From: an uncultured Collinsella sp.
GTDB lineage: Bacteria > Actinomycetota > Coriobacteriia > Coriobacteriales > Coriobacteriaceae
NCBI GenBank assembly: GCA_900544205.1
Contig: UQUG01000001.1
Span: forward strand, 55,770-119,769
Direction: 5' to 3'
Length of the DNA: 64,000 nt
How positions within the stretch are numbered: position 1 is the first letter of the stretch; every line of letters starts with the position of its first letter. The notes beneath the pieces are model-generated. The model was not told the DNA's origin, ran no database searches, and saw only the letters and a program-made list of their open reading frames with translations. A program made the position numbers and the translations under genes. Shown here piece after piece: positions 25,455-34,684 of this stretch.

Positions 25455-25525
25455 TAAGTTGCGGTGAAATACGGACTGTTGAGGCCTTTAAAGGCATGAA
25501 ACAGTCCGTATTTCACCGCAACTTA
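25455..25525. repeat. Family A palindromic repeat, copy 3
   Basis: Perfect 26-bp arms (25455-25480 and 25500-25525) start TAAGTTGCGGTGAAATACGG and enclose a 19-base loop. With copy 2 it brackets the AbiEi-like gene. Confidence 0.95.
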
Positions 25526-25538
25526 GGAGGGGATGGGG

Positions 25539-25994
25539 TTAGTGGCGGGGGTGGTGGCGGAGTTTGTCGATGGTGGAGTCGGTGCTTCGGCTGCGGGCGT
25601 CGGCAGCGGTTTGGCGCTTGCGGCGGTAATCGATCATGCCTTGGATGATGGGCTTGCCAAAGCTCACGACATCATCGTTGTAGATGGCGGTTCGGGCTGC
25701 GAGGAGGCAGTCGGTAAAGTCCATATGGGTCTTGCCAAAGAGTTTGACGGCAAGGGCGACAACGGTGGGCTCGTCGACCATGACGTCATCGAGCAGCCTT
25801 TTCATGGCCGCAGTAATCTCAACGCGGGGAACCTTATAGACGTCGCGCAGCGTGACCACGACGCGCGTGATGATTTCGGGGTAGACGCGAGCGATGCGCG
25901 TGGCGATGACCTTGGCGGCGCGCGGTGACAGAACCTCTTCGTCGTCAAGCAGGTAGCGCAGGATGACGGTCTCGTCGATGATGGTGCTACTCAT
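25539..25994 (-). CDS. PIN-domain toxin (VapC-like)
   Basis: This 151-aa PIN-domain protein is a probable RNase toxin. The first acidic residue is in STIIDETVILRYLLDD near the N-terminus, and the conserved DFTDCLLAART motif follows at about residue 92, ending in DDVVSFGKPI as PIN toxins often do. The start codon lies inside the antitoxin gene (8-base overlap). A short basic tail rich in Arg and His follows the domain. The target RNA is unknown. Confidence 0.75.
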   Translation of the reverse strand: MSSTIIDETVILRYLLDDEEVLSPRAAKVIATRIARVYPEIITRVVVTLRDVYKVPRVEITAAMKRLLDDVMVDEPTVVALAVKLFGKTHMDFTDCLLAARTAIYNDDVVSFGKPIIQGMIDYRRKRQTAADARSRSTDSTIDKLRHHPRH

Positions 25995-26310
25995 GGATAT
26001 CTACTTCCTCGGGACCCAAAATCGAATCGTCGCTTTCTGTGGCAAGGTACTCAATCCAGGCATTGCGCTCTTCGGAGCGGCGATTGGGGTCCCCATATGC
26101 TTTGAGCGATCCATAGGCGGCCGTGCCGTCCTTGGAACGCACGGCGACCGGCTGAAAGGGGAGCTTGCGCATCAAAATGCTCTGCGCGACAAATAGACGG
26201 ACAGCCTCGGCGAGCGATGTGCCCATGGCGTCGTAGAGATGCTCGGCATGCTGCTTGTCTTCCTCGCGAATGCGCACCTGCAGGATGGCTCTTTTTTGAG
26301 TCGATGACAT
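25987..26310 (-). CDS. RelB/DinJ-like ribbon-helix-helix antitoxin
   Basis: This 107-aa protein begins MSSTQKRAILQVRIREEDK and continues AEHLYDAMGTSLAEAVRLFVAQS, the pattern of DinJ/RelB antitoxins whose N-terminal ribbon-helix-helix binds DNA. The acidic C-terminus (SDDSILGPEEVD) would wrap the toxin. The start at 26310 is supported by GGGGG upstream. It overlaps the PIN toxin gene and so forms a type II toxin-antitoxin operon. Pairing a RelB-like antitoxin with a PIN toxin is less usual than RelB/RelE. Confidence 0.75.
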   Translation of the reverse strand: MSSTQKRAILQVRIREEDKQHAEHLYDAMGTSLAEAVRLFVAQSILMRKLPFQPVAVRSKDGTAAYGSLKAYGDPNRRSEERNAWIEYLATESDDSILGPEEVDIHE

Positions 26311-26367
26311 CACTGGCCCCCTTAATGAGCGTGCAATATAGTCGGTCAAATGCGGCATGTGCCGATA

Positions 26368-26405
26368 CTTGAGCATCTTATAACGATTACTTTATTTCAC
26401 TCAAG
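26368..26405 (-). promoter_or_regulatory. Promoter and operator of the toxin-antitoxin operon
   Basis: On the minus strand TTGAGT (26399-26404) and TATAAG (26377-26382) are 16 bases apart. The inverted repeat CTTGAG (26368-26373) / CTCAAG (26400-26405) brackets both boxes, as expected for an autorepressing antitoxin. The remaining 330 bases up to the formate dehydrogenase gene are AT-rich and should hold that operon's promoter, but no box stands out. Confidence 0.5.
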
Positions 26406-26736
26406 TTGATAACCATAAACACGAATACAAGCGTAGTACATCCAAAACGAGAGCGCGTAAAAATCTCTGAGGCGTACGCATGTAATACACTCACCTTTAT
26501 AGCTATCCGAGAATAGTTCCAACCTGCCAAAACCCCTGAAATACACCCGTATTGCAGGGCCTATGCTCAAGTTTGCCCCCTGCAACTGCGTATATTTAAC
26601 CTGTATATCGTTGGAGAAACTCTACCGAGTGCATGTTTCGCCGCATGCATTCGATTCGTCGATGCCAGGCCACGGGCGGCTTGGGTCAATGTCGACAGGG
26701 TCTCTCCGGCAAGGGATTCAGGAGGGAGTGAACAAC

Positions 26737-27255
26737 ATGGGTAATAAGCGAGTCGTAGCCGATTCTTCGCGCTGCATCGGGTGTCAAACCTGCATGGCGG
26801 CGTGTATCGAGGCGCACGACATCCCCGGTAACATCGCCGCGCCGCGCCTGCGCGTGACGCGTACGTACGAGATCTCCGCACCGGTGGCTTGCCATCACTG
26901 CGAGGATGCCCCGTGCGCGAAGGCCTGTCCTACGGGCGCCTTGTTCTTTGATCCAAAGAACCATCGCATCGGCGTCAACGAGGACAACTGCATCGGCTGC
27001 AAGAGCTGCGTCATGGCATGCCCCTTTGGCGCCGTGAGCGTAGCGACCACGCAGGTCCCCGTCGTGATGGGCGATATTCGCGTGGGTTCGCAGACCAAGA
27101 GCTTCGTGCTCAAGTGCGACCTGTGCGTGGACCGTCCCGGCGGTCCGGCGTGTGCCGAGGCATGCCCGACCAAGGGCCTCACCCTGGTAGACGAGGAGCG
27201 TCTGGCAGAACTGACTGCCGAGCGTGCCCGCGCCACCATTGAAAACGAGGCGTAA
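26737..27255 (+). CDS. 4Fe-4S ferredoxin-type electron transfer subunit (HydN/HycB-like)
   Basis: This 172-aa polyferredoxin has four cysteine clusters: CIGCQTCMAAC near residue 13, CHHCEDAPCAKACP near 50, CIGCKSCVMACP near 82, and CDLCVDRPGGPACAEACP near 125. This layout is that of HydN/HycB-type subunits that take electrons from formate dehydrogenase H. AGGAGGGAG precedes the ATG. It is the first gene of the formate hydrogenlyase operon and is 74 bases from fdhF. Confidence 0.9.
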   Translation: MGNKRVVADSSRCIGCQTCMAACIEAHDIPGNIAAPRLRVTRTYEISAPVACHHCEDAPCAKACPTGALFFDPKNHRIGVNEDNCIGCKSCVMACPFGAVSVATTQVPVVMGDIRVGSQTKSFVLKCDLCVDRPGGPACAEACPTKGLTLVDEERLAELTAERARATIENEA

Positions 27256-27329
27256 GCGTCGGGCGACAGGCCCAATGATTGTCAAATAAGTACCGAGTAT
27301 TCGGTAGCAGAGAAAGGAAGGAGGGTGTC

Positions 27330-29552
27330 ATGGAGAAGCATAAAGTGATTTGCCCGTATTGCGGCGCCGGTTGCCAGTTTAATCTCCTGGTCCAAAACGG
27401 CCAGGTCGTGGGTACCGAACCGCTCAACGGCATCACCAACCAGAGCGAGCTGTGCCTTAAGGGCATGAGCGGCTACGACTTCATCAACGACACCAAGATC
27501 TTGACTCCTCGCGTACTGCACCCGATGATCCGCCGCACCAAAGGCGCGGATCTTGAGCGCGTAAGCTGGGACGAGGCACTGGATTTCACCGCATCTAAGA
27601 TGCAGGCCATAATTGACGAATATGGTCCTAACGCTGTCATGACCACCGGCTCTTCGCGAGGCGGCGGCAATGAGGCGAACTACGTCATGCAGAAGTTTAC
27701 GCGTGCGTGCATCGGCACCCACAGCGTGGACAACTGCGCTCGTACTTGACACGGCCCTACTGTCCTCGGTCTGATGGACACGGTTGGTTCAGGTTGCATG
27801 TCATGCTCCATCCCCGGTATGGAGGATGCGGGCTGCATATTCCTCTTCGGCTATAACCCTGCCGATTCGCACCCGATCGTCGCAAGGCGTATCGTGCGAG
27901 CCAAAGAAAAGGGTTGCAAGATCATTGTCGCCGACCCGCGCCATATCGAAACTGCGCGTATCGCCGATATCTACCTTCCGATCAAGAACGGTTGCAACGT
28001 GGCGTTCCTCAACGCCTTTGCCAACTGTCTGGTCAACGATGGCCTCTACGACAAGGAATTCGTCGCCGAGCACACGAACGGCTTTGACGAGTGGTGGGAG
28101 ACCATCAAGAACTACACTCCCGAATCCGTACAGGACATCACGGGTGTCGAGCCCGCGCTGATCCACCAAGCTGCCGAGATGTACGCCACGGCGAAGCCTT
28201 CTGCCATCATTGGCTGGGGCATGGGCGTATGCCAGCAGAAGCAGAACCTGAAGACGGTGCACACCATCGCCTCCATCGCCTGCGTTGCCGGCCAGATCGG
28301 CAAACCCAATTCTGGCCTCGCGCCCGTGCGCGGTCAGAACAACGTCCAGGGCTCCTGCGATATGGGCATGCTGCCCAACCTGTACCCTGGCTACCAGAAG
28401 GTCACCGACCCGGCAGTGCGTGCCAAGTTTGCCAAGGCTTGGGGCGTACCCGAGGAAAAGCTCCCGCTCGAGGAGGGCTACAAGCTCACCGACCTGGGCC
28501 ACCTGGTCGACGAGGGCAAGGTGCACTGCTTCTACAACTACGGCGAGGACCCGGTGCAGACCGAGCCCGATTCGGCCGGTATGCGCAAGACGCTCTCCGA
28601 GCTGGATCTGTTCATTTGCCAGGACATCTTTATGACGCAGACGACCATGCTCGCCGACGTCATCCTGCCTGCCACCTCTTGGGGCGAGCACGAGGGTGTC
28701 TTTACCGCATCCGACCGTAGCTTCCAGCACTTTGACGCGGCTGTTCCGCCCAAGGGCGAGTGCCGCCACGACTGGGAGATCTTCGCGGACCTGTCTACGC
28801 GTATGGGCTACCCCATGCACTACGACAACACCGAGCAGATTTGGAACGAGTGCATTAGCCTGTGCCCCAACTTTGTGGGCGCGACCTACGAGAAGATGGC
28901 TCCCGAGGGCGGCTACGCCCAGTGGCCCGTCAAGAGCACCGATGTGAATGACCACGGCACGCCCGACATGTTCGCTGGCGGCAAGTTCACCACCAAGGAC
29001 GGCCGCGCCAACCTGATGGCGCACGACTGGGAGGCACCCTCCGAGCTTCCCGACGATGAGTACCCGCTCATCCTGTGCACCGTCCGCGAGGTCGGTCACT
29101 ACAGCTGCCGCTCGATGACCGGCAACTGCAAGACGCTGGCGCTGCTCGCCGACGAGCCCGGCTTTGTCCGCATGAATCCCGCGGACGCCCAGGCGCGCGG
29201 CATCAAGAACGGCGACATCGTCTCGATTCATAGCCGCCGCGGCCAGGTATACAGCCGCGCCGACGTGAGCGACCGCATCAACAGGGGCACGGTCTACATG
29301 ACCTACCAGTGGTGGATCGGCAAGTGCAACGAGCTGACCATTCACAAGGTCGACCCGGTCTCGCATACGCCCGAGGACAAGTTCTCCGCCTGCCAGGTCG
29401 ACGCTATCGCCGACCAGGTCTGGGCCGAGGGCGAGGTGGAGCGTCAGTACACCGAGCTCAAGCAGGCTCTGGTGGACGCCGCCGCTCCCCAGGACGTTGA
29501 GCCCGGCGCCGCCAAGTTCGACGACGAGACGCACGTGAATCAAATCGTGTAG
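27330..29552 (+). CDS. fdhF: Formate dehydrogenase H, selenocysteine-containing
   Basis: FdhF oxidises formate to CO2 at a molybdenum-bis-MGD site. The gene has an in-frame TGA at 27747-27749 (codon 140) in the context VDNCART-U-HGPTVLGLMDT; E. coli FdhF has Sec140 in the same setting. Read through, the protein has 740 aa, close to the usual 715. The N-terminal [4Fe-4S] motif is CPYCGAGC...LCLKG. A SECIS-like hairpin follows the TGA. GAAAGGAAGGAGG precedes the ATG. There is no Tat signal, so the enzyme is cytoplasmic. Downstream genes encode a Hyf-type hydrogenase. Confidence 0.96.
27761..27780 (+). promoter_or_regulatory. Candidate SECIS element in fdhF
   Basis: TGTCC (27761-27765) pairs with GGACA (27776-27780). 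The loop shows GGTCT, 18 bases after the TGA. In E. coli fdhF the SelB-binding GGUCU loop is also 18 bases after the UGA. Confidence 0.8.
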
Positions 29553-29573
29553 TCCCGTTCTCGTTGGCTTTTT

Positions 29574-29616
29574 GGGCCGGGCGTCCCGTACGTTCGGGAG
29601 CCCGGCCCGTTATTTT
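29574..29616 (+). terminator. Strong hairpin between fdhF and hyfA
   Basis: GGGCCGGG pairs with CCCGGCCC and the inner TCCCG with CGGGA around a 6-base loop; TTATTTT follows. It lies inside what otherwise looks like one operon, so it may be a partial terminator that sets the fdhF to hydrogenase ratio. Confidence 0.7.
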
Positions 29617-29630
29617 GAAAGGAAGTGGGG

Positions 29631-30248
29631 ATGAACCGCTTCATCGACATCAACCCGGAGAGGTGCATCGGCTGCGGAACATGCCAGTCCGCCTGTGCCG
29701 ACGCCCACCGGATGCAGGGTCTTCAGGATACGCCGCGCCTGGCGCTCGTGAAGACCGGCGGTATTTCGGCCGCCCTTGCCTGCCACCATTGCGAGGGTGC
29801 CCCCTGCGCCGAGGTCTGTCCGGTGAATGCCATCGAGCACGATGGCGACCGCATCCACGTCAAGGAGCAGGAGTGCATCGGGTGCAGGCTGTGCGCCATC
29901 GCGTGCCCCTTCGGAGCCATCCATCCCGATGGCACGTCTATCGCCGGTGTCGCGGGCATGTGCGACCCGACGCCTTCGTATCCTAAGTCCCTGAGCAGCC
30001 TGCTTACGTGGGCTCCTGGCCAGTACACCTGCGCTGTCAAGTGCGACCTGTGCGCATTCGATCCGGACGGCCCGCATTGTGTGGCGGCGTGCCCCACCAA
30101 GGCGCTTACCGTCATGGGCGGCGCGGCCGATCGCGAGCTCGACGAGGCCAAGCGCCTGCGCTCGATCGAAAACGGTCCGGTCGTCGACGTTACCGCTGTG
30201 GCCCAGGGCCTGTCCGAGAAAGCAGAAGGGAGCGTAAACAATGGATAG
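29631..30248 (+). CDS. hyfA: Hydrogenase-4 ferredoxin-like subunit
   Basis: This 205-aa polyferredoxin has four [4Fe-4S] motifs: CIGCGTCQSACADAH, CHHCEGAPCAEVCP, CIGCRLCAIACP and CDLCAFDPDGPHCVAACP. It is similar to, but longer than, the subunit at the start of the operon. In formate hydrogenlyase such a subunit passes electrons from FdhF to the hydrogenase small subunit. GAAAGGAAGTGGGG precedes the ATG. Its last eight bases overlap the next gene. Confidence 0.85.
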   Translation: MNRFIDINPERCIGCGTCQSACADAHRMQGLQDTPRLALVKTGGISAALACHHCEGAPCAEVCPVNAIEHDGDRIHVKEQECIGCRLCAIACPFGAIHPDGTSIAGVAGMCDPTPSYPKSLSSLLTWAPGQYTCAVKCDLCAFDPDGPHCVAACPTKALTVMGGAADRELDEAKRLRSIENGPVVDVTAVAQGLSEKAEGSVNNG

Positions 30249-32259
30249 CATGACGCTGTTTATCGCATCGCTTGCCGTCTCGTGCATCGGTGCGCTCGCC
30301 TCGGTTCTGCTGATCAAGGCCGATAACGCCGCCAAGACCGCCGGCTGCCTTATCGGCGCCGTCGCCGCGGTGCTTTCGTTTGTGGCCGGTATCCAGGCCG
30401 TGCTGGGCGATGTCACGTCGGTCGACACCATCGTGTTCTTCCCGTTTGCCCATTTCCAGCTGCTGCTCAATCAGCTGTCCGGCCTGTTCGTGGCGCTCAT
30501 CTCGGTGCTCGCGTTTGCCGGTTCGATCTACGGTCTCAACTACTTTGATGAGTACCCGGGCAAAAAGGGCCGCGCCGGCTTCTTCTTTAACACCTTCGTG
30601 GCGTCCATGATGCTCGTCATTACCGCCGACAACGTGTTTTGGTTCCTGGTCGCCTTTGAGCTCATGTCGCTGACCTCGTACTTCCTGGTCGTGATCGAGG
30701 AGAACGAGAACTCCATCCATGGCGGTTGGCTCTACTTTGTGATCGCGCACGTGGGCTTCGTGCTCATCATGGCGAGCTTCCTCACCATGACCAACTTCGC
30801 CGGCGGCTCGTTTGCCTTTGCGGATTTCCGCGCCACGCAGTTTAGCCCCGCGGTCGCATCCGTGTGCTTCGTGCTCGCCTTCTTTGGCTTTGGCGCCAAG
30901 GCCGGTATCATCCCGCTGCACGGCTGGCTGCCCAAGGCACATCCCGAGGCGCCGTCCAACGTGTCGGCCCTCATGTCCGGCGGCATGATCAAGATCGGTA
31001 TCTTCGGTATCCTCAAGGTTGGTCTCGACCTGCTTTCCGCTTCGGGCGTTCAGGTCTGGTGGGGCCTTATGGTCATGGTCTTCGGTGCGATCTCGTCGGT
31101 CCTCGGCGTGGCCTTCGCCCTGCAGGAGCATGACATCAAGCGCCTGCTGGCCTATCACTCCGTCGAGAACATCGGCATCATTCTGCTCGGCGTCGGCGCC
31201 TCCATGGCCGCAATGGCGCTCAACTCGGTCGGCATCGCCGTCCTGGCTCTGATGGCCGCCCTCTACCACACGTTTAACCACGCGATGTTTAAGGGCGAGC
31301 TGTTCCTGGGCGCCGGTGCACTGCTGTACTCCACGGGTACGCGCAATATGGAGAAGATGGGCGGCCTGTTCCGTCGTATGCCGGCAACGGCCATCTGCTT
31401 CCTCGTTGGCGCGCTTGCCATCTCGGCCATCCCGCCCTTCAACGGCTTTGTGTCCGAGTGGTTTACCTATCAGTCGCTGTTTAATGCCGCCATGCAGGGT
31501 GACAAGGCCGTCATGATCGTGGCCGTGTTCGCTGCCGTCGCGCTTGCCATTACCGGCGCTCTGGCTGTCACCTGCTTCGTCAAGGCTTATGGCGTCTCCT
31601 TTGCCTCCGCGCCCCGCTCCGAGGCCGCGGCTAATGCCAAGGAGGTTCCCGCCCCCATGGTGTTTGCGCAGGGCCTGCTCGCGGCCATCTGCGTCGTGCT
31701 GGGCATTGGCGCTCCCGTGATCGCGCCCGTGCTGGTCGATGTCGCCGCGTCCGTGCTGCATCCGTACGGTGGCGTATTTGCCGCCGAGGGCATGGAGCTC
31801 ATGAACCAATACTCCGGCGCTGCCACCTCCACGCCCGCGATCGCTATTGCGCTCGTGGTGCTCGTCGGCCTTGCCTGCGGCTATCGCAAGCTCAAGACCG
31901 TCGGTAAGGTGCAGAAGTCCCAGCCGTGGGCATGCGGCTATGCTCCCAACGAGCATATGCCTGTCGTGGCCACGACCTTTGCCTCCGAGGTGTCCTGGTT
32001 TATGCAGCCGCTCTACACGCTGCGCGACCGCTGCACGGCCGTCTGCTGGTCCATCGCGCACTTCTTCCAGAAGCTCACCGGTGTGGCCGAGGCTGTGGAG
32101 CCCGTACCCGACAAGGTTCTCGTCGATGCCCCGCATAAGGGTGTCGAGAAGCTCGCCGACCTCGCGACTAAGCTCGAGGGCGGCAACTACAGCATCTATA
32201 TCTGCTACATCGTCGCGGCACTCGTGGTGTTCCTCGTGCTCGCCGTGCAAATGGGTTAA
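30241..32259 (+). CDS. hyfB: Hydrogenase-4 membrane subunit B (antiporter-like)
   Basis: This 672-aa membrane protein of the NuoL/Mrp antiporter-like family (HyfB/HycC type) has about 16 hydrophobic segments. The core includes HGWLPKAHPEAPSNVSALMSG with its conserved Lys/His, and LLAYHSVENIGIILLGVG. It is part of the proton-translocating membrane arm of the complex. The start overlaps hyfA by eight bases. Confidence 0.9.
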   Translation: MDSMTLFIASLAVSCIGALASVLLIKADNAAKTAGCLIGAVAAVLSFVAGIQAVLGDVTSVDTIVFFPFAHFQLLLNQLSGLFVALISVLAFAGSIYGLNYFDEYPGKKGRAGFFFNTFVASMMLVITADNVFWFLVAFELMSLTSYFLVVIEENENSIHGGWLYFVIAHVGFVLIMASFLTMTNFAGGSFAFADFRATQFSPAVASVCFVLAFFGFGAKAGIIPLHGWLPKAHPEAPSNVSALMSGGMIKIGIFGILKVGLDLLSASGVQVWWGLMVMVFGAISSVLGVAFALQEHDIKRLLAYHSVENIGIILLGVGASMAAMALNSVGIAVLALMAALYHTFNHAMFKGELFLGAGALLYSTGTRNMEKMGGLFRRMPATAICFLVGALAISAIPPFNGFVSEWFTYQSLFNAAMQGDKAVMIVAVFAAVALAITGALAVTCFVKAYGVSFASAPRSEAAANAKEVPAPMVFAQGLLAAICVVLGIGAPVIAPVLVDVAASVLHPYGGVFAAEGMELMNQYSGAATSTPAIAIALVVLVGLACGYRKLKTVGKVQKSQPWACGYAPNEHMPVVATTFASEVSWFMQPLYTLRDRCTAVCWSIAHFFQKLTGVAEAVEPVPDKVLVDAPHKGVEKLADLATKLEGGNYSIYICYIVAALVVFLVLAVQMG

Positions 32260-32271
32260 GGAGGGGAGAGC

Positions 32272-33198
32272 ATGAACAACATCGTACTTGCCGTTCTGCA
32301 GGGCGTGGTCGTTATGGCCGTCGCGCCGTTCTTCTCCGGTCTCGGTCGCGTGATCCGCGCCAAGATGCACAACCGTCGCGGCCCCAGCATCATGCAGGAC
32401 TACCGCGACCTGGCCAAGCTCTTTGCGCGTCCCGAGTCCCAGAGCGAGGACGCGAGCTTTGCGCTGCGCATTATGCCGCCGCTGTTCTTCGCCGTCGCCT
32501 TTATGCTCGCGATGGGCCTGCCGCTCTTTACGGCGCAAAGCCCCATCCCGGTCTTTGGTGACGCCATCACCATCATGTACAGCCTGGCGCTCGCCCGCTT
32601 CTTCTTCGCCCTTTGCGGCGTGGATTCGTCCAACGCCTACGCCGGTATCGGCGGCGTCCGCGAGCTGCTCATGAGCGTGCTCATCGAGCCGTCCATGCTG
32701 CTGGCGCTGTTTGCCGCCGCCCTGGTGTGCGGCTCCACCGACATCGCTACCATGGGTCAGCACATCATGACGGGCGCCGTCGACGCGCCGGTCGCCGTGA
32801 TCCTCGCCGGCATCGCCTTTGCGATTGCCTGCTACATGGAGCTCGGCAAGCTGCCGTTTGATCAGGCCGAGGCCGAGCAGGAGCTCCAGGAAGGTCCGCT
32901 CGCCGAGCTTTCCGGCCCGTCGCTTGCGATGGCCAAGCTCGCCATGTCCATGAAGCAGGTCCTGGTCGTCGCCTGGTTCTGCGCGATCTTCGTCCCCTGG
33001 GGCGAGCCCGCGACCGTGGGCGCCGCCGCCGTTCTGGGCGCGGTCATCTTCCTTGTTAAGTGCCTTGTCGACTTTGTCGTGTGCGGCGTGATCGAGAACT
33101 CCTGCTCGCGCTCGCGTTTTAAGGTGCTCGGCAATCAGACCTGGGCCGTCGTGGGCATCGCCGTTCTGGCGTTTGTCTTCGTGGTCGTCGGCGTGTAG
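32272..33198 (+). CDS. hyfC: Hydrogenase-4 membrane subunit C (NuoH-like)
   Basis: This 308-aa membrane subunit anchors the hydrophilic arm. The cytoplasmic loop MHNRRGPSIMQDYRDLAKLF and the block LGKLPFDQAEAEQELQEG match HyfC/HycD/NuoH proteins, where acidic residues face the proton entry path. GGAGGGGAG precedes the ATG, 12 bases after hyfB. Confidence 0.9.
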   Translation: MNNIVLAVLQGVVVMAVAPFFSGLGRVIRAKMHNRRGPSIMQDYRDLAKLFARPESQSEDASFALRIMPPLFFAVAFMLAMGLPLFTAQSPIPVFGDAITIMYSLALARFFFALCGVDSSNAYAGIGGVRELLMSVLIEPSMLLALFAAALVCGSTDIATMGQHIMTGAVDAPVAVILAGIAFAIACYMELGKLPFDQAEAEQELQEGPLAELSGPSLAMAKLAMSMKQVLVVAWFCAIFVPWGEPATVGAAAVLGAVIFLVKCLVDFVVCGVIENSCSRSRFKVLGNQTWAVVGIAVLAFVFVVVGV

Positions 33199-33213
33199 GA
33201 GAAGGGAGAAACA

Positions 33214-34671
33214 ATGTCATTTGCAGTCAGTCTGTCCCTTCTCGGCTTGGTCGCTATCGCGGCCCCGATGGTGGCCTCGGTGCTCGTCGCCCTGTTCCCC
33301 CGTCCGTACGCCAAGTGGTTCAGCGTTTTGGGTGCCGCCGTCTCGACGGTCTGCACCATCGCCCTCGCCGCGAATTTCGCCGGCGCCGGCATGCCCGACA
33401 CGCAGGTCCCCCTGATCTCGTTTGGGCAGACCCTCGTCATGGGATTCACCTTCGATCGCATGAGCACGCTGCTCGCGCCCGCCTTTGTGGGTATCGGCCT
33501 GCTTGTCGTGATCTATTCGATTCCCTATATGAGCGAGAATAACCGTGAGCATCCCGACGCGCCGCGTCGTCGCTTCTACGCGTACCTCGCGACTTTCATC
33601 GGTGCCATGGCCGGCCTTGTGTACAGCTCGACCCTTTTGGGCCAGCTCGTGTTCTTTGAGATCACGGGTGCGTGCTCTTGGGGCCTCATTAGCTACTACA
33701 TGTCGCCTACGGCCAAGAAGGCCGGCATGAAGGCCCTGATCATCACGCATATCGGTGCGCTCGGCCTGTATCTGGGCGCCGCCATTGTGTTTGCCCACAC
33801 CGGCACCTTCGCCATTACCGCGATTGCCGGCCTCGATGCCAAACTCAAGGCTATCGTCCTTTTGCTCGTGCTGTTTGCGGCCTGGGCCAAGTCCGCACAG
33901 GTCCCCATGTACATGTGGCTGCCTTCGGCCATGGAGGCGCCGACGCCTGTTTCGGCTTACCTGCATGGCGCCTCGATGGTTAAGGTCGGCGTGTGCGTGT
34001 TCGCGCGTGCACTCGTCTCTGCCGGCGAGATTCCCGAGATCGTGGGCTGGGTCGCCATTATCGACGCCATGGTCACCATGCTCTTTGGCTTCCTTATGTA
34101 CCTGCCGCAAAAGGACATGAAGCGCCTGCTGGCCTTCTCGACGATCGCCCAGCTCTCCTATGTGTTCTTTGGTCTGGGCCTTTCGGTCTTTGGCAGCCAG
34201 CTGGCCTTTGATGGCGCCGTGTGCCACATCTTTAACCACGCTTTCGCCAAGACGCTGTTCTTCCTGATCGCCGGTTCGTTCTCCTTTACGCTCGGCACGC
34301 GTATGCTGCCCAAGCTTCGCGGCATCGTAAAGAAGTACCCGATCTCGGGCGTGGGCTTCGGTGTCGCGGCGCTCGCCATTGCCGGCGTGCCGCCCATGAA
34401 CACGTTCTTCTCGAAGTTCCAGATCATCGCCGGCGGCTTTTCTGTGGGTGCCGGCAACGTCGCGATCCTGGTGCTCGTGTGCATTATGGTCGCCGAGACC
34501 GTCGCCACCTTCGCCTGGTTCCTCAAGTGGATGGGCTATTGCCTGCCCGGCGAGCCGAGCGAAGAGGTCGCTGCGGGAGCCCCGCTTCCCCGTGCGATGG
34601 CGTTTGTGTTCATCGTGCTCATCATCATGGTCATCGTCAGCGGCCCGCTTTCGGCCAGCTGGATCGGTTAG
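33214..34671 (+). CDS. hyfD: Hydrogenase-4 membrane subunit D (antiporter-like)
   Basis: This 485-aa antiporter-like membrane subunit has the conserved elements SAQVPMYMWLPSAMEAPTPV and YLHGASMVKVGV, and a helix block KDMKRLLAFSTIAQLSYV. Two or more such subunits distinguish Hyf (hydrogenase-4) from the smaller Hyc complex, which has one, so this operon is Hyf-like. GAGAAGGGAG precedes the ATG. Confidence 0.88.
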   Translation: MSFAVSLSLLGLVAIAAPMVASVLVALFPRPYAKWFSVLGAAVSTVCTIALAANFAGAGMPDTQVPLISFGQTLVMGFTFDRMSTLLAPAFVGIGLLVVIYSIPYMSENNREHPDAPRRRFYAYLATFIGAMAGLVYSSTLLGQLVFFEITGACSWGLISYYMSPTAKKAGMKALIITHIGALGLYLGAAIVFAHTGTFAITAIAGLDAKLKAIVLLLVLFAAWAKSAQVPMYMWLPSAMEAPTPVSAYLHGASMVKVGVCVFARALVSAGEIPEIVGWVAIIDAMVTMLFGFLMYLPQKDMKRLLAFSTIAQLSYVFFGLGLSVFGSQLAFDGAVCHIFNHAFAKTLFFLIAGSFSFTLGTRMLPKLRGIVKKYPISGVGFGVAALAIAGVPPMNTFFSKFQIIAGGFSVGAGNVAILVLVCIMVAETVATFAWFLKWMGYCLPGEPSEEVAAGAPLPRAMAFVFIVLIIMVIVSGPLSASWIG

Positions 34672-34684
34672 GAGGTAGAACGAC

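Noticed and set aside
27279..27749. A separate short formate dehydrogenase fragment ending at 27749
   Set aside because: The TGA is the Sec140 codon of fdhF; homology continues without a break after it.
30190..32763. A very long open frame on the minus strand (also similar ones at 52360-55086, 59474-61993, 34637-37063 and 13240-15342)
   Set aside because: Each lies antisense to a well-identified gene; the translations are low-complexity (His, Arg, Gly, Asp rich), have no ribosome binding site and follow from the high GC at third codon positions.
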